Shown in pieces: positions 7,683 to 15,099 of a stretch of DNA of 64,000 nucleotides. Position numbers and translations under genes: made by a program. The notes under the pieces are model-generated. The model did no database searches and was not told where the DNA came from. It saw only the letters and a program-made list of their open reading frames with translations. Numbering within the stretch: the first letter of the stretch is position 1; each line of letters opens with the position of its first letter. The stretch is taken from contig NZ_PXNN01000003.1 in NCBI RefSeq assembly GCF_003007685.1, positions 434,001 through 498,000 of the forward strand, given 5' to 3'. The DNA comes from Marinobacter halophilus (GTDB taxonomy: Bacteria > Pseudomonadota > Gammaproteobacteria > Pseudomonadales > Oleiphilaceae).

Positions 7683-8400
7683 TCAGCCCGAGATGTTCAC
7701 TGCCTTGATGTCGGTATGGACCGCCGGCCCCATGCTTTCCATCGCCCTGACCCTGGGGGCGTTTATCGCGGCCCAATGGTTGTTCACCCGTCTTAAACGG
7801 CCGCTCTGGATGCCGCCGGTTATGATCGCTGCGCTTATGTTGGCAGCGGTGATTGCCCTGACAGGCCTGGGGTTCGATCGTTACGAACAGGGCGCGCGCT
7901 GGCTGACCATTCTGCTGGGCCCGGCCACCGTGGCGCTGGGGGTGCCGCTGTATCAACAGGTGCATCACATCCGGGCGCTCTGGTTGCCGATCCTGGTGAC
8001 GCTGCCGGTGGCGGCGTCACTGGCGGCGGCTTATGCGCTGGGGATTGCCTGGTTGATGGGCGCAACACCCGAGGTGCTGGCCTCACTGGCGCCAAAATCC
8101 GTTACCGCGCCGATTGCGATGGGGATTACCGAAGAGTTGGGTGGCTCCGTCTCCCTGACCCTCGGCGGCCTGCTGATCACTGGAGTACTGGCATCGCTGT
8201 TTGTCGACTGGTGCAGCAAGTGGCTGAAGATCACCGATGACAGGATCATCGGCTTTGCTCTCGGGCTTAACGGTCACGCCATCGGCACCGCCAGAGCTTT
8301 TGAAATCAGCCACACGGCGGGTGCTTTTGCCTCGCTCGGCATGGGATTGACCGGTGTGTTTACAGCATTGTTTCTGCCCCTCGCTTTTTTGTTGTTCTAA
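7675..8400 (+). CDS. lrgB: LrgB/CidB family membrane protein
   Basis: A 241-residue polytopic membrane protein that starts with GTG at 7675, inside the end of lrgA, behind a GAGGAGGG ribosome site. Family hallmarks are LGPATVALGVPLY, the PKSVTAPIAMGI stretch, and a C-terminal GLNGHAIGTARAFE segment. It is the partner of LrgA. A two-gene operon without a neighbouring LysR or LytSR regulator is common in proteobacteria. Confidence 0.92.
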   Translation: MVDQPEMFTALMSVWTAGPMLSIALTLGAFIAAQWLFTRLKRPLWMPPVMIAALMLAAVIALTGLGFDRYEQGARWLTILLGPATVALGVPLYQQVHHIRALWLPILVTLPVAASLAAAYALGIAWLMGATPEVLASLAPKSVTAPIAMGITEELGGSVSLTLGGLLITGVLASLFVDWCSKWLKITDDRIIGFALGLNGHAIGTARAFEISHTAGAFASLGMGLTGVFTALFLPLAFLLF

Positions 8401-8431
8401 AGGATTTGTTGCGCAATTTCTGCACAAGTGG

Positions 8432-8464
8432 TTGCAATCCTTGTTCGCAATGATAATAATTACC
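8432..8464 (+). promoter_or_regulatory. bfd promoter with overlapping Fur-like box
   Basis: TTGCAA at 8432-8437 and TAATAA/AATAAT at about 8454-8460 give a promoter with 16-17 nt spacing. Covering the -10 is CGCAATGATAATAATTACC (8446-8464), which matches about 14 of 19 positions of the Fur consensus built from GATAAT/ATTATC hexamers. Bound Fe-Fur would block transcription, as known for bfd in other proteobacteria, so bfd should be induced by iron starvation. Confidence 0.65.
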
Positions 8465-8495
8465 ACTAACATTCTACAGTTGGTGGGAAGCTCTT

Positions 8496-8702
8496 ATGTA
8501 TGTGTGCTTGTGTTTTGGCGTAACAGACAGAGAAATCCGCAAAGCGGCAGACAACGGCATCAGCTCCATGCGCCAGCTTGGTAAAGAACTGGGGGTGGGG
8601 CGCCAATGTGGCCGCTGTGCCTGCACCGCTCGCGAAATTCTCAAAGAGTCCCGCTCACCGGATTACATGGCGCTCGCCAACTTGCTCGCCCAGCCCGCAT
8701 AA
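8496..8702 (+). CDS. bfd: Bacterioferritin-associated ferredoxin Bfd
   Basis: A 68-residue [2Fe-2S] protein. The four cluster cysteines are in the characteristic Bfd pattern: CLC at residues 4-6 and CGRC at about 38-41, followed by CTA. Bfd docks on bacterioferritin and passes electrons through its haem so that stored ferric iron is released. Bacterioferritin follows 126 nt downstream, and a Fur-like box lies in front. The protein is full length. Confidence 0.95.
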   Translation: MYVCLCFGVTDREIRKAADNGISSMRQLGKELGVGRQCGRCACTAREILKESRSPDYMALANLLAQPA

Positions 8703-8828
8703 TCGACAAAGGGCCAAGGCCCTCTGCCTTTCGGTTTTCGCGGTTTCTCCCTCGCATCAGACATTTTTTATCGCTGCCAAACCGGCTATCCTGATAGCTT
8801 ACATTGAAGCAAATCAAGGATTCCGGTT

Positions 8829-9305
8829 ATGAAAGGCGATAAGAAAGTCATCCAGTTCCTGAACAAAGTGCTGGCCAACGAGCTGACTGCCATCAATCAG
8901 TATTTTTTGCACTCGCGCATGTACAAGGATTGGGGCATCTCAAAACTGGCGGCCAAGGAATACGAAGAATCCATTGATGAAATGAAGCACGCCGACCAGC
9001 TGATCGAGCGCGTCCTGTTTTTGGAAGGCCTGCCCAATCTACAGGATCTCAACAAACTCATGATCGGCGAAAATGTTCAGGAAATGATCGAGTGCGATCT
9101 TAAACTGGAACACATCGCCCACACCGATCTTAAAGAGGCTATTATCTACTGTGAGCAGGTGCAGGACTTCACCAGCCGCGAACTGTTTCGCAGTATTCTT
9201 GACAGCGAAGAAGAGCACATCGACTGGCTCGAAACCCAGCTCGAAATGATTTCCCAGATGGGCATCCAGAACTATATTCAGCTTCAATCCTCTGCCTCGG
9301 AGTAA
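8829..9305 (+). CDS. bfr: Bacterioferritin
   Basis: A 158-residue four-helix ferritin-like protein that forms 24-subunit haem-containing iron-storage shells. All ferroxidase ligands are present (Glu18, Glu51, His54, Glu94, Glu127, His130), as is the haem-binding Met52, so the catalytic centre is intact. A strong AAGGA site precedes the ATG. It lies downstream of bfd and only 3 nt before the phosphomannomutase gene. The spacer from bfd carries a small AGGGCC/GGCCCT hairpin, so bfr may have its own promoter. Confidence 0.96.
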   Translation: MKGDKKVIQFLNKVLANELTAINQYFLHSRMYKDWGISKLAAKEYEESIDEMKHADQLIERVLFLEGLPNLQDLNKLMIGENVQEMIECDLKLEHIAHTDLKEAIIYCEQVQDFTSRELFRSILDSEEEHIDWLETQLEMISQMGIQNYIQLQSSASE

Positions 9306-9308
9306 ACC

Positions 9309-10670
9309 ATGACAATGGACCTGTCCTGCTTTAAAGCCTACGACCTTCGGGGGCGCGTGCCCGACCAGCTCAATCCGATCCTGGCCGAGAAAATCGGCCG
9401 GGCCTACGTCGCCATCACCGGCGCCAAAAAAATCATCGTTGGCTACGACATCCGGCTGTCCAGCCCGGAGATTACCGAAGCCCTGAGCTCTGGCCTGATG
9501 GCCGCCGGCGCCGACGTGTTCGACATCGGCCTGTGCGGCACCGAACAGGTCTATTTCGCCACCAGTCATTACAACATGGACGGTGGCATCATGGTCACCG
9601 CCAGCCACAACCCGAAAGACCACAACGGCATGAAGATGGTCGGCCCGGAATCCAGGCCAATCAGCTCCGACAACGGCCTGAACGACATCCGCGACCGGGT
9701 GCTGGAGCCGTTTGCCGATGCCCCGGAGCAGGGCCGGTATGAAACGCTGGAAGTGATGAGCGCCTACATTGATCATCTGCTGGGTTACGTCGACGGCGCC
9801 AGCCTCAAGCCCATGACCATCGTCTGCAACGCCGGCAACGGCGGCGCTGGCCTGGTGATTGACGAGATTGAACAGCACCTGCCGTTCGAATTCGTCAAAC
9901 TGCACCACCAGCCCGATGGCCACTTTCCCAACGGTGTGCCCAACCCCATCGTGCCGGAAAATCGCAAGGTTACTGCAGATGCGGTCATCGAACACGGCGC
10001 TGCCATGGGCATCGCCTGGGACGGCGACTATGACCGCTGCTTCTTCTTCGACGAAAACGGCCGCTTTATCGAGGGCTATTACATCGTCGGCCTGCTGGCG
10101 GACCAGTTCCTGAGAAAAACTGGCAGTGGCAAAGTCATCCACGACCCACGGCTGATCTGGAATACTCTGGATCTGGTCAAAGCCGCCGGCGGCGAAGCCA
10201 TCGAAAGCAAAACCGGCCACGCCTTCATCAAACAGAGAATGCGCGACGAAGACGCGGTCTACGGCGGCGAAATGAGCGCCCACCACTACTTCCGCGACTT
10301 CGCCTACTGCGACAGCGGCATGATCCCCTGGTTGTTGATCGCTGAACGCCTGTGCCAGTCCGGCCAGACCCTGTCGTCCCTCATCGACGCCAGAATCGAA
10401 GCCTACCCGGCCAGCGGCGAAATCAACCGGACCATCAACGATCCCCCCAAAGTGATCGCCGCCATCGAAGCCAAATACACCGTCGGCGCCAAAAGCGTCA
10501 GCTTCGTGGATGGCCTGAGCGTGGAATTCGACAACTGGCGCTTCAACCTGCGGATGTCGAATACCGAACCGGTGATTCGCCTGAACGTAGAATCGAGGGG
10601 TGACATACCGTTGATGGAAGAGAAAACCAAAGAGTTGTTAGCTGAAATGGAAAGACTGAATATCCAGTAA
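9309..10670 (+). CDS. Phosphomannomutase/phosphoglucomutase (ManB/CpsG type)
   Basis: A 453-residue alpha-D-phosphohexomutase interconverting mannose-6-P and mannose-1-P for GDP-mannose and surface polysaccharide synthesis. The phosphoserine loop is TASHNP with the catalytic Ser at residue 99. The metal loop is DGDYDRC, the sugar-binding loop is GGEMSAHHYF, and the C-terminal phosphate loop RMSNTEPVIRLNVES is present. The domain order is complete. It starts 3 nt after the bfr stop, an odd coupling of iron storage with polysaccharide precursor synthesis. A 30-bp palindrome follows 28 nt downstream. AlgC is an alternative name, but the SAHHYFRD loop fits ManB/CpsG better. Confidence 0.92.
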   Translation: MTMDLSCFKAYDLRGRVPDQLNPILAEKIGRAYVAITGAKKIIVGYDIRLSSPEITEALSSGLMAAGADVFDIGLCGTEQVYFATSHYNMDGGIMVTASHNPKDHNGMKMVGPESRPISSDNGLNDIRDRVLEPFADAPEQGRYETLEVMSAYIDHLLGYVDGASLKPMTIVCNAGNGGAGLVIDEIEQHLPFEFVKLHHQPDGHFPNGVPNPIVPENRKVTADAVIEHGAAMGIAWDGDYDRCFFFDENGRFIEGYYIVGLLADQFLRKTGSGKVIHDPRLIWNTLDLVKAAGGEAIESKTGHAFIKQRMRDEDAVYGGEMSAHHYFRDFAYCDSGMIPWLLIAERLCQSGQTLSSLIDARIEAYPASGEINRTINDPPKVIAAIEAKYTVGAKSVSFVDGLSVEFDNWRFNLRMSNTEPVIRLNVESRGDIPLMEEKTKELLAEMERLNIQ

Positions 10671-10698
10671 TTTTCACGAAGGCCCGTTCAACCAACGG

Positions 10699-10780
10699 GG
10701 CCAGGGTATGGGGTAGACCTTCCAAAACAATCAGGAAATCCACGATTTCCGTTTTGGAAGGTCTACCCCATACCCTGGCC
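10699..10780. repeat. Palindromic repeat element, copy A
   Basis: The 30-nt left arm at 10699-10728 is perfectly complementary to the right arm at 10751-10780. The 22-nt centre holds AATCA (10729-10733), a 7-bp stem GGAAATC/GATTTCC and a CAC loop. So the element is one long hairpin with a 5-nt bulge on one side. The arm ends CCAAAAC/GTTTTGG and the centre recur at 33097-33174. There is no T-tract, so it is not a standard terminator. A partial echo of the right arm (CCCCATACCCT) follows at 10784-10794. It sits between convergent manB-type and pldA genes. Confidence 0.85.
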
Positions 10781-10801
10781 TTGCCCCATACCCTCAAACT
10801 C

Positions 10802-11917
10802 TCAAAGCCAGTTGTTCAACATAATCCCGATACCAAACCGCTCAGTCCGCTCGTTGTAGTCAATCAGGCTCTCCCCATACCCGTTGTAATACTGGAAAAA
10901 GCCCTTCAACGTATCCCCCATCGGAAAGCTGTAGCCAAACTCCACCGACGTCTTGTTGTCCGAACGCAAATTATTCATAAGCTTCAACGAAAAGGTCCGA
11001 TCCTCCGTCAGCTTGTAAACCGCATGGTAACTGGCATGGCCGAGGTATCGGTTGATATCCGGGTTGTCGTCGTCACCGCCGCTCTCCGGCAGCCGATACC
11101 AGGGGCTGACCATAAACAGCCAGCGATTGTAGCTGTAGACCGCCGAGCCCATAATCCGGTTCCAGCTGCGCGAACGAGGTTCCGACTGGCCGTTAGACTG
11201 ATGATTGAAGCCCAGTGATACTGCGCTTAGCGTGCCAGGTCCCAGGTCCCAGTTCAGGCGCTGCCGCACGAAAATCTCCGGCTCATAATTGGTTTCTCGG
11301 AATGGCGCCGAATCCTTGGTGTTGAAAACCTGCCAATAAGACTGCTGTGTATAGCCGAACCAGAGTGAGGTCCGGTCATCAAAAATCCCCGTCAGCAGAG
11401 GAATCTTGAAGCTGATTTGATACTTGGCCTCCTCATATTCCAGTTTATAGTCGTAACTGGCCATGCCCAATCTCGGGCTGACCGGCGTCGAGTTGGGGTG
11501 GTCTACATAGGTAATCGGAAGGATGTAGTTGGGCCTATGTGTCAGGAAACTCCCTGAAAATGAGAAAATTGCCTTTTCTGCGGTCAGGTAGTTATCGACC
11601 AGTGCTGCCATCACCCCGGTGTCTGAGTTGTCCTCCAGCGCACTGGTGACCAACTCTTCCCGGCTGGCATCGTCAACGGCCAGGGTTTCGGCGTCACGCT
11701 CGGCTCGCGCTACGGCGTCTTCATCCGCCTCTGCCCGTGCTGCCAAAGGGTCGCGTCGGGCGTCGTAGCAGGCCAGGCGTTGGATCCCGTCACGAATCAG
11801 TGCGCAGTCAAATGTTTCGGCTTCGGTCGTTGGTGTGTCCTGGGCAACGGCCAATGCGCTTGCGCCCAGGGAAAACGTCAGGGCAAGCCCTGAATGACAA
11901 CGTAGATGTCCTATCAT
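10802..11917 (-). CDS. pldA: Outer-membrane phospholipase A1 (OMPLA)
   Basis: A 371-residue outer-membrane lipase. A signal peptide ends near residue 25 (SALAVAQ). About 100 periplasmic Asp/Glu/Ala-rich residues follow, then a 12-strand-type barrel with alternating aromatic segments. The catalytic motif HQSNGQSEPRSRSWNRI carries the OMPLA His and Ser, and a downstream Asn position is preserved. The final residue pattern ends in Leu, with an aromatic-rich C-terminal strand suited to BamA assembly. The enzyme removes mislocalised surface phospholipids. It is 9 nt downstream of a small membrane-protein gene, probably co-transcribed. Confidence 0.93.
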   Translation of the reverse strand: MIGHLRCHSGLALTFSLGASALAVAQDTPTTEAETFDCALIRDGIQRLACYDARRDPLAARAEADEDAVARAERDAETLAVDDASREELVTSALEDNSDTGVMAALVDNYLTAEKAIFSFSGSFLTHRPNYILPITYVDHPNSTPVSPRLGMASYDYKLEYEEAKYQISFKIPLLTGIFDDRTSLWFGYTQQSYWQVFNTKDSAPFRETNYEPEIFVRQRLNWDLGPGTLSAVSLGFNHQSNGQSEPRSRSWNRIMGSAVYSYNRWLFMVSPWYRLPESGGDDDNPDINRYLGHASYHAVYKLTEDRTFSLKLMNNLRSDNKTSVEFGYSFPMGDTLKGFFQYYNGYGESLIDYNERTERFGIGIMLNNWL

Positions 11918-11926
11918 GGAAGCTCC

Positions 11927-12259
11927 TTAAGGCGCGGCGGTCAGGCTGAGCCAGGTGTTGGCGATGCTGAAAACCCAAACGCCAAGCAGGGTCATGGCCA
12001 GCAGAGAAAAGGCCAGTTTTTGCCGGGTACTGCCCTGACCGTTGGCCGAAGCCACCCAGCGTAAATACATCAGGCCGATAAAACTGAGAAAAACGCCCAG
12101 GCTGGCCGCTGCCGGCAACAACAGCCAGGCTGGGTTTACAGGGCTCTCTGCCGTCGACTGGTTGGCAAACCAGGCCATCGACGCCAGCAGAATAGCCAGA
12201 CTGGAAAACTCGATGATCAATAGTGGCTTGCGGAGAGGGTGCGGGCTGTTATCGGGCAT
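11927..12259 (-). CDS. Small inner-membrane protein of unknown function
   Basis: 110 residues from the ATG at 12259, chosen because an AGGGAG ribosome site lies 6-10 nt upstream. A further in-frame start at 12322 lacks one. Three hydrophobic segments are visible: LLIIEFSSLAILLASMAWFA, AWLLLPAAASLGVFLSFIG, and a C-terminal AFSLLAMTLLGVWVFSIA. It lacks charged motifs or cysteines that would suggest an enzyme. It sits directly upstream of pldA in the same direction. I do not recognise the family. Confidence 0.7.
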   Translation of the reverse strand: MPDNSPHPLRKPLLIIEFSSLAILLASMAWFANQSTAESPVNPAWLLLPAAASLGVFLSFIGLMYLRWVASANGQGSTRQKLAFSLLAMTLLGVWVFSIANTWLSLTAAP

Positions 12260-12420
12260 GTGACTCCCTGATCTGGTGTTGATAATAGGAAATGGCTCAG
12301 TTAACGGGTATGGTAACCGCAAATGTCATTGGTTCGGTTATAGCCTACGAAACCGTCACTAAAATGGTTGAAATCAAATTCTGTTTCTGGCGTTTGGTTT
12401 TTTTGCGGTGGCTCAATCGC

Positions 12421-12426
12421 TATAAT
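12421..12426 (+). promoter_or_regulatory. -10 element of the cytochrome c5 promoter
   Basis: A perfect TATAAT at 12421-12426 stands 43 nt before the GTG start of the cytochrome gene. The -35 region falls in a T-rich run near 12394-12407 without a good TTGACA match, so an activator may be involved. Confidence 0.45.
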
Positions 12427-12468
12427 GCTGCAACTGAAAGATTATAACGCTCAAATGCGAGGTGCATT

Positions 12469-12888
12469 GTGAAGATGAAGAGAGTCCTGGCTGTTGTATT
12501 GCTTGGTTTTGGCCTGGCTGCGGGTGCCGCACTGGCAAGTGTCGAAGATGAGATCCGTAGTCGTATCCAGCCGGTGGGCAATGTTTGCCTGCAGGGCGAA
12601 GAGTGCGGTGACGCAGCCGCTGCGCCTGCAGCTGCCAGCTCTGGCCCTCGCTCCGGTAGCGATGTCTATGATGCTGCCTGCATGGCCTGCCACACCACCG
12701 GCGCTGCCGGTGCTCCGGTGATCGGCGACACTGATCAGTGGGCGCCTCGGATCGATAAGGGCATGGACACCCTGATTGATCATGCCATCAACGGCTTTAA
12801 CGCGATGCCAGCGAAGGGCGGCTGTGCCAGCTGTTCCGATGAAGAAATCGTAGCTTCCATCGAATACATGATCGATCAAAGCCAGTAA
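12469..12888 (+). CDS. Cytochrome c5 family protein
   Basis: A 139-residue periplasmic monohaem c-type cytochrome. The GTG start follows a GAGGTG site; MKMKRVLAVVLLGFGLAAG forms the signal peptide, with cleavage near ALAS. The haem motif CMACH is at residues 71-75, and the axial Met is expected at residue 113 (NAMPAKGG). A CASC pair near residue 119 is typical of cytochrome c5. A second pair (VCLQGEEC, residues 40-46) lies in the Ala/Pro linker before the haem domain. It likely shuttles electrons in respiratory chains; the partner is unknown. Confidence 0.9.
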   Translation: MKMKRVLAVVLLGFGLAAGAALASVEDEIRSRIQPVGNVCLQGEECGDAAAAPAAASSGPRSGSDVYDAACMACHTTGAAGAPVIGDTDQWAPRIDKGMDTLIDHAINGFNAMPAKGGCASCSDEEIVASIEYMIDQSQ

Positions 12889-12902
12889 TACGGCTTGGGT
12901 CA

Positions 12903-12932
12903 GACAAAGCCCCGATTCGTCGGGGCTTTGTC
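12903..12932. terminator. Bidirectional terminator between cytochrome c5 and rep
   Basis: A perfect 13-bp stem GACAAAGCCCCGA/TCGGGGCTTTGTC with a TTCG tetraloop lies between the two convergent stop codons. The GC-rich core is flanked by AAA/TTT, and the T-tract is short on both sides. Confidence 0.75.
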
Positions 12933-12936
12933 GTTC

Positions 12937-14955
12937 TTAAAGCCCCAGATCACCCAGTAGGGCGCTGAGCGTGGCCTTGCCCTTCTTCTGATTGGCTTCT
13001 TTGTCCTGGTCGCCCATGCCCTCCCATTTCACGTCGTCTTCCGGTAATTCGTCCAGAAACCGGCTGGGAATGGTTTCCAGCTTTTCGCCGTACTGCTTGC
13101 GCGACGCGGCGTAAGTCAATGACAGGGTTTCCCGTGCCCGGGTAATACCGACGTACATCAGCCGGCGTTCTTCCTCGATATTGCCTTCCTCTATGCTGTT
13201 CCGGTGCGGCAGGATTTCTTCTTCCAGCCCCATAATAAACACGTGAGGGAATTCCAGGCCCTTGGAGGCATGCAGAGTCAGCAGTTGCACCTTGTCGCTG
13301 TCGTCCTCTTCTTCGCGCTGCTCCATCATGTCCCGCAGGATCAGTTTGGCGATGGTGTCTTCGATGCCCAGCTCGTCCGCCGTGCCTTTGCCGTCGTCCA
13401 GCATGCGCTGGATCGATTCCACCAGGTACCAGATGTTCTCCATTCGCCGTTCCGCCTGCTTCGGGCTGCCGGAGTGCTGATGCAGGTACTCGTCGTACTC
13501 GATGTCGGTGAACAGCTGCTTGATGACGGGAATCGGGTCTTCGGTGAACAATCGCTCGCAGGTTTTATCCACCCAGTGGGCGAAGCGGCGCAGGCGGTCG
13601 AGGCCCTTCTCAGTGACGTGGGTTTCTGCGCCCATATCGCTCAGCGCCTTGAACAGGCTGACATTGCGCGAGCGGCTGTAATGACTCAGCTGCTCCAGCG
13701 TGCGCGGACCAATTTCGCGCCGAGGGACGTTCACCACCCTCAGGAACGCGGCGTTGTCATCCGGGTTGATCAGTAGCCGCAGGTACGACATGGCGTCTTT
13801 GATTTCGCTCTTGGAGAAGAACGACTGGCCGCCGGAGATTCGATAGGGAATCTGATACGCCTGCAGTTTCATCTCCAGCAGCCGGGCCTGATGGTTACCC
13901 CGATACAGCACGGCGAAGTCCCGGAACTCCAGCCCGTTCTTCAGTTTCTGGTCCAGAATTTCGGTGGCCACCCGCTCGGTCTCGGCGTCTTCGTTGCGGC
14001 AGCGGATGATGCGGATTTCCTCACCAATGGTGTGGTCACTCCACAGGGCTTTCTCGAACACGTGGGGGTTGTTGGCGATCACCGTGTTGGCGCAGCGCAG
14101 AATGCGGCTGGTGGAGCGGTAGTTCTGCTCGAGTTTAACGATTTTCAGGCTCGGGAAATCTTCTTTCAGCTGGGCCAGGTTTTCCGGCCGTGCCCCGCGC
14201 CAGGCGTAGATCGACTGGTCATCGTCGCCCACCACGGTAAACGCGGCACGTTCGGCCACCAGCTGTTTGACCAGTTCGTACTGGCACACGTTGGTGTCCT
14301 GATACTCATCCACCAACAGGTAACGGATCTTCTTGCGCCACTTGGTCAGCACGTCCGGGTTGTCTCGGAACAGCTGCACCGGCAGCAGGATCAGATCATC
14401 AAAGTCGACCGCGTTATAGGCTTTCAGGTATTCCTTGTAGTGCTTATAGACGATGGCAATGCGCTGCTCGCGCTCGTCTGCTGCCTTGCTGTAAGCCTCG
14501 GGCGGGCTACGCATGGCATTTTTCCAGGATGAAATGGTCATCTGGACATCGTTCAGCTCATCGCCGGCATCGGCGCTGGCCTCCCGCATCATCAGGTCTT
14601 GCAGCAGGGCTTTGGCGTCTTCCGCATCGAAAATGGAAAAGCCCGGGTGATAACCCAGGTGCACGTGCTCTTCCCGAATAATGTTCAGGCCGAGGTTGTG
14701 GAAAGTCGATACAATCAGGCCCCGGGCTTTACCCCGGTCGACAATCCGGCTCACCCGCTCTTTCATTTCCCGGGCGGCCTTGTTGGTGAAAGTCAGAGCG
14801 GCAATATGCCGGCCCGGAATGCCCAGCTCCTCAATCAAGTGGGCGATCTTTCGGGTGATGACGCTGGTTTTGCCGCTGCCAGCACCGGCCAGCACTAACA
14901 GGGGGCCGTCAGCGTAGCGTACTGCTTCACGTTGTCTGGGATTGAGCTTGTTCAC
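12937..14955 (-). CDS. rep: ATP-dependent DNA helicase Rep
   Basis: 672 residues from a GTG start at 14955, which gives an N-terminus (VNKLNPRQREAVRYADG) aligned with Rep and a length matching the 673 residues of E. coli Rep. The frame extends further upstream, but without family similarity. UvrD/Rep superfamily 1 motifs are present: Walker A GAGSGKT (residues 24-30), TFTNKAAREMKER, VDEYQDTN, GDDDQSIYAWRGA, and LLTLHASKGLEF. Rep is a 3'-5' helicase that helps replication forks past bound proteins. It diverges from the GGDEF/EAL gene with 144 nt between the start codons. Confidence 0.94.
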   Translation of the reverse strand: MNKLNPRQREAVRYADGPLLVLAGAGSGKTSVITRKIAHLIEELGIPGRHIAALTFTNKAAREMKERVSRIVDRGKARGLIVSTFHNLGLNIIREEHVHLGYHPGFSIFDAEDAKALLQDLMMREASADAGDELNDVQMTISSWKNAMRSPPEAYSKAADEREQRIAIVYKHYKEYLKAYNAVDFDDLILLPVQLFRDNPDVLTKWRKKIRYLLVDEYQDTNVCQYELVKQLVAERAAFTVVGDDDQSIYAWRGARPENLAQLKEDFPSLKIVKLEQNYRSTSRILRCANTVIANNPHVFEKALWSDHTIGEEIRIIRCRNEDAETERVATEILDQKLKNGLEFRDFAVLYRGNHQARLLEMKLQAYQIPYRISGGQSFFSKSEIKDAMSYLRLLINPDDNAAFLRVVNVPRREIGPRTLEQLSHYSRSRNVSLFKALSDMGAETHVTEKGLDRLRRFAHWVDKTCERLFTEDPIPVIKQLFTDIEYDEYLHQHSGSPKQAERRMENIWYLVESIQRMLDDGKGTADELGIEDTIAKLILRDMMEQREEEDDSDKVQLLTLHASKGLEFPHVFIMGLEEEILPHRNSIEEGNIEEERRLMYVGITRARETLSLTYAASRKQYGEKLETIPSRFLDELPEDDVKWEGMGDQDKEANQKKGKATLSALLGDLGL

Positions 14956-15099
14956 AGTATTGAGGCCAACCAGGGAACCATGAGGAGGATTTGTGCGTTT
15001 GGCTATTCTACACCAGCCGGTCTTTCTGTACCTTGGCGATCTATCAGCTATGCTTTCTAGCACGGACTTTGCAGTTGACTGACACATGGATCTTGCTCA

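Noticed and set aside
9039..10286. A 415-codon open frame on the minus strand covering bfr and the phosphomannomutase gene
   Set aside because: It lies wholly antisense to two well-recognised genes, its translation has low-complexity Val/Gly/His/Asp composition typical of a GC-rich shadow frame, and no ribosome site or family motif is visible.
10699..10780. Palindrome A as a plain intrinsic terminator
   Set aside because: There is no T-tract on either side, the stem is far longer than normal, and the same core recurs between rho and ubiD, which does not fit a gene-specific terminator.
14956..15087. A 44-residue N-terminal extension of Rep
   Set aside because: The GTG at 14955 aligns with the usual Rep start and length; the extension runs into the promoter region of the divergent gene.
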